Part shown: positions 11,641 to 23,805 of the stretch, piece by piece
Layout of the letters: each line of letters opens with the position of its first letter
Position numbering within the stretch: position 1 is the stretch's first letter
The notes under the pieces: model-generated
What the model was told of the DNA's origin: nothing
What the model saw: the letters and a program-made list of their open reading frames with translations, nothing else
Databases searched by the model: none
NCBI GenBank assembly: GCA_963555705.1
Contig: OY743179.1
Coordinates: forward strand, 18,422,692 to 18,486,691
DNA from: Ligustrum vulgare
Lineage: Eukaryota; Streptophyta; Magnoliopsida; Lamiales; Oleaceae
Length of the DNA: 64,000 bases
Direction: 5' to 3'
Position numbers and translations under genes: made by a program

Positions 11641-13188
11641 TAATTTTGAGGATCATAAATGTTTCCTCCCTTTTGTATGACTTTTTTATACTTCTTCAGG
11701 AGCAATAATAATATCATTTCAGCATGTTTAGATGATAATTTTTACTTCTTCTGGTATAAATATGTACTTCTTCTGGAATACATAATTGCTCGTGCAAGAA
11801 CTTTTTCAAATACTTATCATCTAATATTCATCTCATAATACTGATGAGATTATTTTCACATTAGCTATGTCAATGCTATCATGTGATGTTATCTTATCAT
11901 ACATCAATATTCTCTTGTTGGATAATCCATTTTTATCTATCTTTTCAATACAAATAATGGTAACTTCTGGTACCGTTTGATAAAAATATTTTCTATTAAC
12001 ATCTATCAACTTCTTATCAATATTTACCAACTTTTAGTAATGATAACTTCTGGTATCATTTGATAAAATATTTTCTAACTTTAGTATTGATAACTTCTGG
12101 TATCATTTAATGAAATATTTAATAACAATAATATCAATAATAATACTGGGGTTATACCACCACGTATATATGTTGACAACAACCTCTAATATGTTAGAAT
12201 TAACCAACAACTGAGGTGTTTCTGAAATAATATAAAATTTGAATATACGTAAAGTATTCCGTAAACCGACCATATAGGCGGTGTCAACATAATGAAATAA
12301 TTACCTTTCATGAGTGAGCGAGTCATATCTTCCAGTCAAGGTATTCATAATAGTGATCAAGTCATATCGTCAAATCCAGTCAAGGTACTCATAATAGTCC
12401 AATCCGTTGCGGTATAAATTCAGTCCATAATAACTCAATCCGTCACGGTATGACAATGATTATTTTACTTATACCTTGTTTAAAATCTTTAATTTATCTT
12501 GTTGATCACATATTAATCGTTAATTTTCGATTAATTTACTTTTATGTATTACCAAGGGTAAAATTGTCCATATTTTAATATGTTGCTCATATGGATAAAT
12601 CAAAACTGTCAATAGGTTTGAAATTTAATTTAGAACAAACTTACTTTTGGTTCGAAGTTCAAAATCCCGTCGGAAGTGCTTCAAAAACGGTTTTTAAGAA
12701 AACTGCCACGTTCGATCACCGGAAAATCTCAAAACTGCACAAAAACAGAAAAGTAAGATCATAGAAAAATCAAGATCGTCGATATGAACAAACTTCCCGT
12801 TGACGTCGTCGCCTGATTCCGCCGCACGCCTCGTCACGCGTCGCCTCGACGTCTGCGCGTGGTCTTCACGCGCTTCACGCGCCACCGCGCCGGTGCTGGT
12901 GACGTCGACACGCGCCGGTTCGGAAGAATCGTCCGGTCTTTGTGGTCATGGATCCGGTCTCCGATCATCATTTGGATATACGGTTTGGCGTGAATTTGGT
13001 TTGGAAGTTTCGGATTACACAATTTCTTCAATTTTTCTATGTATTTGGAATTGATCTTTTAATTTATGATGTATAAATGATGATTAATAATAATCTGGTT
13101 TCTGATACAGAGGTTCATCATTTAGATGCAACTGTAGATCATACTCCCGTCATATTACTCAATAGGGTAAAGACTCGTGCTGATAACG

Positions 13189-13428
13189 TGTTGTGAAACT
13201 ATCAAAATTCTAAACTAGAAATAGAGAGAGAGAAAGATTGAGAACTAGAGAGAAGGAGGAGAATTCTTTCTTGATCAAGAATTGGTACACAAATTCAAGC
13301 AATTCCTACCTCTATTTATAGGGAAGGAAAAGTCATTCATATCAAATTATTTACAATATATATTGGGTGAAAATTAGGTATAAAATTAGTGGTGGATTTC
13401 TTAATAATTTCCATAATTAATTATAACA
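13189..13428 (-). repeat. 5' LTR of the non-autonomous element
   Basis: It is the same length as the left LTR and differs from it at three bases near its outer end. On the minus strand transcription would begin after the TATA-like box CTATAAATAG and enter the element through the PBS-like TTATCAGCACGAG at about 13170-13186. A GC-rich leader (12700-12960) follows. Confidence 0.92.
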
Positions 13429-13609
13429 GCAGGCGCTTTATAAGAATGCAGATAAAGTAGGTAAAGTTAAATTTCGATCGCATTTTTTAAGCCCTTTTAA
13501 TATATGGAAGCACATTTTTATTAATTTATCATTAACTAATGACATTAATGTGTCGTGCTAATGTTTCGATTTGTCATGTCAGCAAATCATAATATTTTTA
13601 ATGGTGAGT

Positions 13610-13785
13610 TATTGAGCGTTTGTTCTTTAACGCAATCATTACAATTTATAAATAACACAATTTCTCAAAATCATTTTTTAACCACACACATTTTCTTTCT
13701 CCACTTTTAACCACATATTTTACCTCAAAACATAAATAAATAAATTTAAAATTACTACAGTGTTACCGAATAGAGCCGTAATGAA
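13610..13785. mobile_element. Small MITE-like element, family A
   Basis: It shares a core (caatttctcaaa, accacacacattttct, attttacctcaaaa, cataaataaat) with 24640-24775 and 63755-63905. The right side reads acagtgttaccgaatagagcc, a form common at the ends of small hAT-type elements. Exact ends and TSD are not resolved. Confidence 0.45.
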
Positions 13786-13853
13786 TGTCACGAATTTATA
13801 AGTTCAGCAACCATTCAATTTTTTTTTTTTAAAGTTAATGGTCAATGGGATAA

Positions 13854-15249
13854 TGTTGTTGCTAATCGCAAGTGCACGGATCGCACAAGTAATAAAGTGG
13901 ACTTTTGAGTCTGAATATCATTCCCACAAGGATTGAGTAAATTCTATTCTAGATTAAATTCCTTAACCAGAACAAGAAAATCAATTGAGAATGTTGTGAC
14001 TTAAATTAAACTAAGAAAATAGTGAAGATTTGATTTTTATAAGAAAAAATATAAAGAAGCGTGTTAGAATTGAGAATTAATTTCATCATCTATATTTTTG
14101 ACTTAATCGTTTAACTACGATTCATGGGGTTTTGAAAATCCTAGTTCCTAATGTCGTTTAAGTCCTCTCTTGAGGATGCATAAAAGCCTCTCTTTTTTTT
14201 CTAAATGCGACCCGACTATATCTCTATGACGAATAAAAACATTAGAAAAGCCTTTAGTTTTGACTTTCAAGGATAACACGAAGCATAGGCTGTATATCTC
14301 TATCCCTTATCGAACTTGTGGTAATTAAAACATGTATAACAAATTCCGACTCTCTCGATATAAGAAAACGCCACAACAATTATACAAAAGTTTTTCTGAG
14401 AATTTGCATAATAATAAAAGTATAATTTAATTACTCAAACCCATGAACTATATAAATTAAACAAAAGTCAAAACATAGAATCAAGAAATTAAAGTTTCAC
14501 CACAATTCCAATACTTAACGTCTAGCCTTGATACATGAATGAAGATAAATCATAAGAATAATGGAAGGAATTCACCCAGTTCATCTTCTTACTCTTATAT
14601 CTTCAATCTTGCTTTTGACTTCGCGTGGATCCCTCGACTATTGAACAACGTTTTAGATGAAATATCACAAGTTGGGAACCCCAAAAACGTGCAAGACATC
14701 AGGTATATATAGTTGTGTGAGTCCTAGGTTAAAGAAATGAAAAATCTGTTGAATTTTGTGAAAAAAGCCCAGCTGCTGGCCTAGAAGTATAGTGCGATCG
14801 CATGGTAGTGTGCTGTGCGATTGCATGGTTTAAAATGTTTGGCTTCAGTTTCTGTTATTCGACATGTTGCGATCACATGATGCAGAGTTGGACAATCGCA
14901 TGGCTTTGGCGGCTCATGCAATTTTCCATCTTTCATTCCGTTTAAGTTGGCCATCATCTTTTATTTGCACCTCAAGTCCTCCATCTTCTAATTTGAGCAA
15001 TCAAGTCCATATACTTCTGATGTCTTCTATTTTCTTTTCAATTGTCTTCTTGCACTTCTTCATATCTACAATTATGCTCCATTTATCATCCAATTCTACT
15101 TTATTTACTTCGTTTGCATCATTTTCTCAACTTTGGGTTGTTTTTTGAAATATAATTAAATAAGAACCAAATGATTAACGAATATTCTCAAACGAGCATA
15201 TAAAATCCTACGTTTGGTACATAAATAAAAGTATAAAATACACTTATCA
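13854..15249 (-). mobile_element. Solo LTR (1.4 kb) of a large LTR element
   Basis: Read on the plus strand it begins TGTTGTTGCTAATCGCAAG and ends ACACTTATCA, flanked by the 5-bp duplication GATAA (13849-13853, 15250-15254). In the usual orientation of this LTR class it is on the minus strand, starting TGATAAGTGTATTTTATAC and ending in TTGCGATTAGCAACAACA. There is no internal region, so it probably arose by LTR-LTR recombination. Around 14780-14905 it contains three or four spaced gcgatcgcatgg-like motifs. ORFs inside it are not coding. Confidence 0.85.
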
Positions 15250-15461
15250 GATAACATTTTAATAAATTCGATGATCATCCTAAAAACTTTTAATGTTTAA
15301 AGATAACAATTTGATAAATTCAATTTGTCATCCAAAAAAAATTTAAAGTTTAACGGCTAATTAAAAAATTGTGTCAATGGTCATTTGGATTTTTAACATG
15401 CTAAAACAAATAAACAACGCAGACCTAAATTTAGGTAAAAAAAAAAAAAAAGGGATTTGAG

Positions 15462-15463
<2 letters not shown>

Positions 15464-15497
<34 letters not shown>
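15464..15497. repeat. (ATT)n microsatellite
   Basis: About eleven ATT units. Sequence on either side (15255-15958) shows no gene. Confidence 0.95.
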
Positions 15498-15958
15498 GTG
15501 ATCAGTAAAATTAAAAGTTATCAACTTAGAAGTAAACAATTTGCACAACAAGCATTCTAATGTTTTCGATCATGCATGTCCAATAACACAGTCAGTACAA
15601 GGAAATGAAGACAATTTTTAAAAGAAAATGGGCATCCAAACCTACTTAAAAGTGAAATATTTAAGCTAGGCGGAACAGGCTTTACCAAAGTGAAAGTTAT
15701 GTCTGGTCCTAAATAGTGTATACAGAATAATGCAGCTTGTGGATGAGTCCTTGAATTATGAATGACAGAGATATGCTTGGGTTCTCACATCTTTTGATGG
15801 AATTAAGACTGAAAATGTTTCATTTATAATTGGGACATTTCATTGTCTTTTACAATGCCGATTTTGGATGCAACCTTTTTCCATATCATCATTCAAAATT
15901 AAAATCAGAGTATTTCTTGTCTTTTTCAATGAAAAAATATTTCTTAGGACCACTACTT

Positions 15959-16770
15959 GATAAGTGCATTTTATACACTTATTTATATGTCTAAATTAGA
16001 TTATATTATTGTCATTCTTGAATAATTGCTACTTAATTTTTTTATATTTATTTATATTTTAGGAATTTTTCCAAAGTCATTGAAATGAAGCACTAAAGTG
16101 GAAAAGTGAATTTTTGGACGTCATTTGAAGCTTAAAGGAGCAAAATAGATGATAATGTCGTCAACCGGGATTTTCAAGGAGAGCTAAGTGGAAGAAATCA
16201 AAATTTGAGAGCTTAATTGAAGATGGATTGAAGTTTGGAAGAAGAATTGAAGTGTTTGAAAAGTTCAGGGACCAAAATATTACGATCAGAAGATGAAAAA
16301 CTCACGTGCAAATAAAGCTCAGGGACCAACTTAAACGTACCGAGAAAGATGGAGACGCACTGAAGAAGTTTGCCTACGTGGTCACGTGTTCTTACCTGGT
16401 GGTGGCGCGAGAAATTTTAAATTAACAGAACCCGTTTTCAGCCAACTGCGCGGCCACCACACTTGACCCTACGAGGCCGCGCAACTTTCATGCCCAAGCT
16501 CATGCATGGATTTTAACCTGATTTGTTTCCTTGTTGCCCAAGGTCTCTTCTCCACCTATAAATACAACTTCTCATGCGCGAATTAGGGGACCTTTGCATA
16601 ACCTTCCAACCACATAATTCATTAATTTATCATTAGATTCTTAGATGCAAAGATCAAGACAAAGGCTTGAAGATTGAAGATTATCAACGAGAAGCGAATT
16701 CTTGATGCAAGACTTCATTTTCTCCACCGACAACCACTATCCACCTGCTACTTGACGGATGAGTAGATTT
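15959..16770 (+). mobile_element. Truncated LTR related to the solo LTR class
   Basis: It starts TGATAAGTGCATTTTATAC, the same opening as the minus-strand reading of the LTR at 13854-15249, but is otherwise diverged. It continues with the typical 'ggaccaa..tt..' leader text, a TATA-like cctataaataca near 16553, and transcribed leader sequence to about 16770. The 3' end of the LTR is not found, so it is truncated. Confidence 0.6.
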
Positions 16771-17076
16771 TATGTTGTCCATTGGGAGCACCATGAAATT
16801 GCTCTTATATGCAAAGAGCTTAAAATTTATTATTCTCACCTCCAAAATTATTTTTATTATTTACTTGTTTTTTTATCAACGCTTCGATCATTTTCCCTTC
16901 AAAATATTAGTGTCAACATATTTTTGTTAGTGAAAACGTGCTCACAAGGGTATACTCATAGCTTGTTCGATAAGATTAATTACACGATGTCAAGCCATAT
17001 TTGAACAACTAAAGTATTGTCCCAAACATGTCTTTAATACCTCCCTTTCTTGTCAAACAAGGATTTTGCTACACAA
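16771..17076. other. No gene seen
   Basis: AT-rich sequence after the LTR fragment. An 81-codon open stretch here has no recognisable features. Confidence 0.5.
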
Positions 17077-17181
17077 ACAACCAAATTGAACAACCATGTT
17101 AACTACCCTCTCACATGGGTGTGTATGGACCCCACCACCCATGTGAGATGATAGTTCAATTGATTGTTCAATTTTGGTTGT
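17077..17181. mobile_element. 105-bp foldback element
   Basis: The whole stretch is an inverted repeat. The outer arms are ACAACCAAATTGAACAA and TTGTTCAATTTTGGTTGT. The inner arms are CTCACATGGGTG and CACCCATGTGAG around a loop of about 16 bases. It is a likely miniature transposon or a hairpin-forming relic. Confidence 0.7.
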
Positions 17182-17545
17182 CCATTCAGAATTTTTGGTC
17201 AAATAATGATTAATGAGTAATGGAATAAGTTTGAAAAGGAAACTTCAAATGATGTAAGAAAGCACCAAAGAGACACCCTCTGAGTACAGTTATGACTGTT
17301 CCTTATCCTCAACTACGTTTAGATTTCATAACCAATATTGTTAATGACAGTAACTATCTGGTTCTATAAAATGATTTAGGACCCATATGACATTACTTTA
17401 AACCCAGAAACTACTTTTGAACTCGTTTAGTAATTTTATAAAATTATTTATAGTTGAAAGAACTTTTAGAGAAAACCCGCTAAAGTAAAAGCTCTTCCAA
17501 AAGAGAGACTGTTATAAATCATAATAATTTGCAAATACCAATTAA

Positions 17546-17697
17546 GCCATTGTTTAGTATCAAATAAAATTTAGATTTTAATTTAAGTTAAAGTCAAAAA
17601 TCAACCTCAATCATATCCACTATTTTTCAACCACACATTTCATCAAATTTATCAAAATCTACTGAAAATTCGATTTTAATCTCCACCAAACATAAGC
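17546..17697. mobile_element. Tourist-like MITE, 152 bp
   Basis: It begins GCCATTGTTTAGTATC, ends CACCAAACATAAGC and is flanked by TAA (17543-17545, 17698-17700). Another member with the same inner text (aaaatctac.gaaaat, ttttaatctcca) is at 56508-56672. Confidence 0.75.
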
Positions 17698-18255
17698 TAA
17701 GGTAACTTCATCAAGATTTTCTTCTACAAATAGTAGTAGAATAAAAAACAGAAACTCTTCCAAACAAGCCCTTCAGGATCACAAGTGCTTGTGAACACCA
17801 CCAACATTAGGTAGAATTATTCAAAGCCAAACTCATCATCCAAAGAGGAACATATTCCTAATGAAGAATGTTCATTGGTTAAGTAGCTAATCAAATCAAC
17901 GACAACTCGAGAAATCTAGCAATCACTCATTTTGAAATTGATTTTTAAGAAGAGACCGTTGAAACTTGAACATTTCCTAGGTTTCATCAAATGCCATTAC
18001 CACTATAACTAGCACCAACATTTCACTTTCCACCAGCAATTTGGTTGGTTAAATGGCAGCCAACATGACAATCAAGATAACACAGTACTAAATTCAAAAT
18101 AATTTGGAAAAAAAAAAAAAAAAATGTAGCACCGTCTTGCCCCTGTAACGGTAAATCCAACAACAATGAAGATTGTGAAGAGGACTACGTATGCATATGT
18201 TACAAGATAACAATGAAAAGGCAGAGACATTATGGAGAAGGGTAAACGGTGTCGA

Positions 18256-18261
18256 TTTATT
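18256..18261 (-). promoter_or_regulatory. Candidate poly(A) signal of the KRP gene
   Basis: AATAAA on the minus strand, 397 bp after the KRP stop codon. It is a plausible 3' end; other AT-rich signals are nearby. Confidence 0.35.
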
Positions 18262-18657
18262 CAAAGTTCTTAAAACTTCCATCAGTACAAATATACACAT
18301 GGTAAACTAGAGGAAGTCACAGCCTACAGGAGAACAACCTTCAAGTTAACTTCTATACCACTACGATTAAACCTAATTCATTAAATACTACTGCTATGAC
18401 CCGGTTTCTTTTCCCTTCAATCTTTCATGATCTGTTAGACAAAGGATCTTGTTGTACAGGTATGTCATAAGGTCTGTTATGTTCCAGATCATTAGTCTGC
18501 TGTCTACACTTGCTGCCTAATGTTTTTACAAGTAATGGTAATGGAAAAAATAAACATCACCATCACCATGCAAAACTAGAAGTACCTAAGGTTTCTTCAT
18601 GGTACACCTAGTAAAATCAAGAAAGTGCAGAAGTCCCAATGGAATGCTGTTGCTCGT

Positions 18658-21168
18658 CTAGGGTTCAAGTTTCACCCATTCATATCGTCCAGGAAGGGGT
18701 TTGTCATTCAATGGATCAAAGTTGTACCTGTAGAAATATCCACAAGGGATAACTAATTAGTAAGCTGATACATCTAAAGTAAATAAACAGAAGATATGCC
18801 AGAAGTGTAAAATTTATACTTCTCGATAAACTGTGTTTGTTGCTGCTTTTCTTCCCGCGCAAAAAACTCATTCACTTCACCTGCAGTTGGGATGTGTCTC
18901 AGTATTGGATTTTGCATCCTGTTATTGGCTTCATTATGACTGGTGCGCCTGTTACTTGAACTCGGAGTTTGGACGGTATTCCGGTCCATGATCAAATTGC
19001 ATGGTGTGCTCTCCCTAGTGGTCCTGTAGTTTTAAAACCGAAAGAATCAGTTCCTTTGTCATATTCCGTGCACAGTAATTTAAGATCAAGACGCAAGGAC
19101 ACTACATGCGCATAACATATCAGCAATTTATGTATTACTGTAAACAAAACACAGCTGATAAAGCAAGCACATAAAATAATAATAATAATAATTGTTTTGC
19201 AGAAGATCTTCCCATCAGGCAGGAGAGGAGCGGGTTCTGAATATACACCTATTCAATTTCTTAACACATCTGGATAAGATTGGGTTCCTTGCCTGGGGAG
19301 CAAAATTCTATATTGTAAATCAAAATTGCTCACCAAAACAGAGCGAGAAAGAATTTAACTCAAGCAACGACAAAATGAACCTTTTATAACCAATTACAAA
19401 GACTAATACATATGAAAGAGAAGGAAGTCATTGAATGCATTTTTTGACCATAATCGATCCAAAAGTAAGAAATAAAAACACTTTCCTTTGCATAAAATCT
19501 TAGAATAAAGTGGTTATGGAATCTTAAATTGGAGGAACAATAAATCTTGAATTCTTGATTACAAATTACAAAATAACAAAGCACTTAGTTCTGACTGAAA
19601 TTGAAGATCAATAAGCAAATGACAGAAATTTTTGGACTGCAAGCGGTAATGTCCTCAAAAATTTAATGCGAATGGCTAAAAGCTCGACACGGGGAAAAAA
19701 ATCGCAACGTAACTGAAAATACAATCAAACTTCAAAGTGCTCAATAAAGAAAAAAAATGTAAATTCCTCTCGGACAATAAAAGCAAGACGTTTTTAGGAA
19801 GAACTTCATGGTAATGATTACTTATCCATAAGTAGAAAAATCAGGGGTTGAACAGAAAAAGTGCAGTCAACGGCAGAGAAATTATCGCAATCGTCACGCC
19901 CAAACATTTCAAATTTCTTACCTTTCACCATTTTCTAAGGAGCATAAAATCTGAATTTCTAGAGTTCATGATTTATTCAATCATCCTAATCCTTTTTACC
20001 TCAAAATTTTCTAAGTAAAACTTAAAACAACTGGTCCAACAAATAGGAAACCCCAGCCCACAAAGGGGAAGTTTTGAAACACATAAATCTTAAATTTTCT
20101 TTTGAAAGAAAATTCGAAGCACGCACACAAAAAATCACAAATATTAAAGTTCAAGATTCAACAATTGGAACAACTCGATGACTTTAGTTGATTGTTCTAT
20201 GAGCTCTAATCTAATGATGGTAAATCGAACCTATCCAATTTTAACACTATGATGGTCGGTTGTTCATGACCTAGCAGTACCACCTGGCACCTGTCTTCTT
20301 TTTAGGGTCAACATCCCTAGTGCAGAAGGCAACAAAAAATTTGATAATTGGAACATGCAAGACTAAAAAATCCAAATTTCAATTAGGTGAAAAATGTCGA
20401 ATAGCAGAACATACTTATCCTTAAAAAATAAACTTCAAAAAATAGTCTTGAAACATGCTAATATCAATGACCCCAAATTTTTTAATATATCCTTTATCAT
20501 TCAAATGAAAATCTAAATTCAACAAGAAAAATCTGAAGCTTTAAACATTCAAAGCAGAAATAGAAAATGAATTAGCAAAACAAACTTATCCTGACACATG
20601 CAAAACAAAACTAACTTCAAAAATTAATCTTGAAACATGCTAACATATCAAAAACCCCAATTTTAAACATTCAAATGCAAATCTAAATTCATCTTTAAAA
20701 ATGCAAATCAGAAGCAGAAAATGAATTGAAAACAGAGAATAAAATCCACCTTTCTTTGTCATCAAATTCCAGCAAATTCTCTCCAAATGAAGCCTCCAAT
20801 TCTCCATCACCACCATTTTTCTCATCCTTCCGATTATTTTCTTCCGCCTCAAATTTTCCCTCCAGCCCATGAATTTCCTCCTCAAAATTTCGGGGACCCA
20901 CTTTGTCCTCGCCTGATTTTGGCTGAGGGTGTTTCTGTCTTTTAGCTTCTGTCACAATTGGGGGTGCGGGCTTCACTAACCGCCTGCTCCTCAGCTGCAA
21001 ATATAACCCATCATCACCGCTAATCGCCGACGCCGATGATTTCTGAAGGGCTAGGGTTTTGGCTCTCGTACGAACACCTATTGAGGATTGGACAGCGGCG
21101 TGGGCGTGGTTCACCTCCATCACCGCTACATCACTAATCACCTTCGATTTCCTCATGTACTTGCCCAT
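18658..21168 (-). CDS. KRP: Cyclin-dependent kinase inhibitor, KRP/ICK family
   Basis: Three exons, 20750-21168, 18820-19023 and 18658-18727, join with GT..AG introns of 1726 and 92 bp in matching phases. They encode 230 residues, in the usual range of plant KRPs. These nuclear proteins bind CDKA and D-type cyclins and slow entry into and progress of the cell cycle. Family motifs are MGKYMRKSK at the N-terminus, [12 protein letters not shown] (31-42), [11 protein letters not shown] (56-66), an acidic middle, and the C-terminal inhibitory domain [10 protein letters not shown]...[12 protein letters not shown]...[10 protein letters not shown]. The start at 21168 matches the family N-terminus. 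In-frame ATGs at 21213 and 21210 could add 15 residues. A CT/GA tract lies at 21360-21380, and a hAT element is inserted from 21450. I see no disabling change. The exact KRP number cannot be told. Confidence 0.93.
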
Positions 21169-21359
21169 TTTCCGCTCTCCCTTTTTCTGCTTCCCTCTCA
21201 CGCTGTTCATCATGTGTCTATATTTCTTCAAGACATCATTTGAACAAAATGGACATGTAGAGAGAAATTATTAACTGTTCTTCGTGCGCGTGCTTGATTA
21301 CTTGTTTCAGTTGTTGGTTAGGAAAAGGAGACGTTGGTTTGCTTTTGCAGTTGTTGGTT

Positions 21360-21380
21360 AGAGAGAGAGAGAGAGAGGGG
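21360..21380. repeat. (GA)n tract in the KRP 5' region
   Basis: Eight or so GA units, read as CT on the KRP sense strand, 192 bp before the start codon. Such CT tracts are frequent in plant 5' UTRs and core promoters. Confidence 0.8.
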
Positions 21381-21999
21381 ACTGCAAATGGTAAAAGGAG
21401 CAAGAACCCGTGCGTGCGCAAGAACCGGGTTTTTGTACACGGGAGGGGTTAGCAATGGTAATGGGGGCGGGGCGGGCCATCCCGTCCCGAACCCGCGAAC
21501 GAAAATCATGCCCCGTCCCGCCCCTAAACCCGGTTGGTTGCGGGCAGGTTGGGGCGGGGCGGGGCGGGTCGTCTGCCTGCCTCGCAAGTCTGACCCGATT
21601 TTTTTTCCCCCTCTTCAACATAAGGATAATAAATAATAATAGTATAATACACCTATAACAAACACAATAATATCCATAATTTGAAAATAAATACAACAAA
21701 AGAAATGTAAACATATTGTTACACAGAAAACAAAATTACTAACAAAATGTTCAACAAAATACACGAAGACAAAGTTCAAAAACAACAACAATTAACGATA
21801 ATCATCCCATCAACACAGTTAAATGTTCATCAAACTACACAATCAAAAAATTGAAAAATAACAACAATTAACAACAATCATCTCATCAACACAATTAAAT
21901 GTTCATCAAACTTGAAACTACACAATCAAAAAATTGAAAAACAACAACAATTGACGACAATTATCAATTTCCTTAACCGGTCCATCTTTATTCATTAAT

Positions 22000-22932
22000 T
22001 TTCTTGTCCAATTGTTGTGAAGTGGTCGCAACCAAATCTAATAAGCATTCGTACAAGCTCGTAGTTAGTGATTCTGCTGTATGTGGACAAGGAACATATA
22101 TAAACCTGTATATGAAATCAAAAAAACATATAATTACCAAAAGTATAAAATTTATAGAAGTATTAAAATATTATACGTTGAATTATTAGTTTTTACATCA
22201 TAACTCAACTTTGAAGCCTCCAATAATCATCAATATAGTGTCCAGTGATTGTCATAAAACCCTTTTTTGATTTGAAGTCCACATGTCCGTGGTTACAGCA
22301 ATTCTACTCTTGTTGGCCTCCAACAAACTCATCATTTTCATTTTCTCCACATCATAAATCTTCAGAATATCACTTTTAATGGTATTTCGAGACACACATT
22401 TAAATAGTGGTTGAATAGATTCCACAAAATTCCTGAACCCAATATGCTCAACCATGCAAAGCGAATATTCATGTAAAATAATAATTTTCCCCAATTCTTT
22501 CCTAGCATGGTCTTGGTCAAATTGGTAAGTCCCCATTATCATCTTCCCATCCACTTGCTTTGCAGTGTTTAATATAGTCTGCCTAATATCCATTTGCTTG
22601 ACATTACGGTGGATACATCTCTCCATATGTTTTTTTAAATGATTTGTACCGTGTTTACTTTGACCCACTAACTTCGTTGCACAATAATTACAAACAGCCT
22701 TCAGCTCGTTATTAATCTCTTGTAGTTTAAAATGCTCCCACACTACAGATTTCAATTTTCTTTTCCTACCACTTATTCCATCAGTAGTTGTTGTATTATC
22801 CCCATCCGAATCTATAGCTATTGGTTTTTTATTCAAGTTTTCCTCCCCCGGTAGTTTTGAAGGATTACTACTATTTTCTGTTGGCGTAGAACTATCACGA
22901 GGTGTGTGTGGGGGTTGTGGGTGTACTTCCAA
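22000..22932 (-). pseudogene. hAT transposase (BED zinc finger), N-terminal remnant
   Basis: It opens with a Pro/Ser/Thr-rich stretch and a basic GRKRKLKS. Then comes a BED zinc finger (VVWEHFK, CNYCATKLVG, HLKKHMERC) near residues 57-105. After that is the start of the RNase H-like region, ending TTDMWTSNQK. The frame breaks there by a one-base shift, and the next bases still read GFMTITGHYIDDYWRLQS in another frame. A further piece, FIYVPCPHTAE..LYECLLDLV, is recognisable at about 22105-22000 after an AG acceptor-like site. The catalytic core and the C-terminal dimerisation domain are missing. It resembles plant RICESLEEPER/DAYSLEEPER-type hAT proteins. It is dead as a transposase; the BED part could still be translated. 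Confidence 0.82.
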
Positions 22933-23737
22933 TTGAACAACGCTCTGACATTTTGAAATTTATGAATCCTTGAAACCTACAAATCTAGGACAGAGAAAAC
23001 CCAATATAAAATATTCTCAATTCAAACCAGAAAGATTTCATGTGTCCAAAAACATATAGTGAATTACCAAATAAACTATAAATACACTTACAAGTTACCA
23101 AAGTTCATAGAGTGCACACCACAAACAAACAAGCAAGAGTGTAACATGTGTGCTGCTGTGAACTGTGAAGAAAGCATGTATTGACAAAACAAACATAAAA
23201 TGGACCATATAAATTATGCATCATCAACAATTTAGACCCCAAAATTAAAGATCTGTTACCCTTGCATACAGATACCTAATGAAATTTCCAAAAACGTACA
23301 ATAAAGCATATAGAAGATGAAGGGCAGTATTTATCAGTGACAGTAACCCTAGATGAAATCTAAGCCCTTTCACCCAATCACCCCTAATCCAGGAATCCTT
23401 CTAGCTAATTGAATACCCTATAAATACATTACCAAAACCAAAAATTCTTACTAGACAGAGGAGAGGAGCGAGCTGCAAGCGAACAGCGAGCGGCGGACTG
23501 ACAGGCTCTGCGCGGCGATGGACTGGCGGGCGCTGTGCGGCGGTGGAGTGGCCCTGTGCGGTGGTGGACTAGCGCGGCGCGCGCGACGGTCTTGGAGAGA
23601 GAACTGTGTTCTGGGTCGGTGAGAACTGAGAAGAGAAAGAATTTGATGATTAGCCAGATAGGGTTTTTACTTTATAATAATTTGATTTCATATTCAAATA
23701 TGTATAATAAAAAAAGAAACAAATCCAACAATTGAAA

Positions 23738-23805
23738 GCATAGCTTAGTGGTTGTGTATACAAATTCTATACTTCAAGTTCTGGGTTCGATTCTCGTTTA
23801 CACCA
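23738..23805 (+). other. tRNA-like relic within the hAT element
   Basis: A box-like TAGCTTAGTGG and B box-like GGTTCGATTC are spaced as in a tRNA. Between them GTATA and TATAC form a 5-bp stem around a 7-base loop. The acceptor ends do not pair and the loop lacks the conserved T before the anticodon, so it is not a working tRNA. It may be a SINE head or chance. Confidence 0.35.

Larger units (their letters stand above)
6743..13428 (-). mobile_element. Non-autonomous Ty1/copia-type LTR retrotransposon carrying host genes
   Basis: Two 240-bp LTRs (6743-6982 and 13189-13428) bound the element, and both flanks carry the 5-bp duplication GCAGG (6738-6742, 13429-13433). Orientation is minus. Reading that strand, the right LTR is followed by a PBS-like TTATCAGCACGAG, and the left LTR is preceded by a polypurine tract (AAGGGGGAG). 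The LTRs differ at three positions by my count (about 1.3%), so the insertion is young. No gag, protease, integrase, RT or RNase H could be found, so it must rely on another element's enzymes. The 6.2-kb interior is AT-rich non-coding sequence plus two host-like coding blocks on the opposite (+) strand: an unknown ORF at 9869-10490 and LOG at 10772-11425. Assignment to copia rests on the PBS, the PPT and the repeated motif next to the 3' LTR. Confidence 0.88.

Noticed and set aside
12694..13054. Arg/Ser-rich ORFs on both strands near the 5' LTR
   Set aside because: They lie in the GC-rich untranslated leader of the non-autonomous element; neither has gag features.
14864..15148. A 94-codon Ser/Phe-rich ORF
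   Set aside because: It falls inside the solo LTR and is rich in ttcatc-type low-complexity sequence.
21318..21714. Overlapping Pro/Gly/Arg-rich ORFs on both strands
   Set aside because: They come from the GC-rich CGGGGCGGG subterminal repeats of the hAT element and have no domain features.
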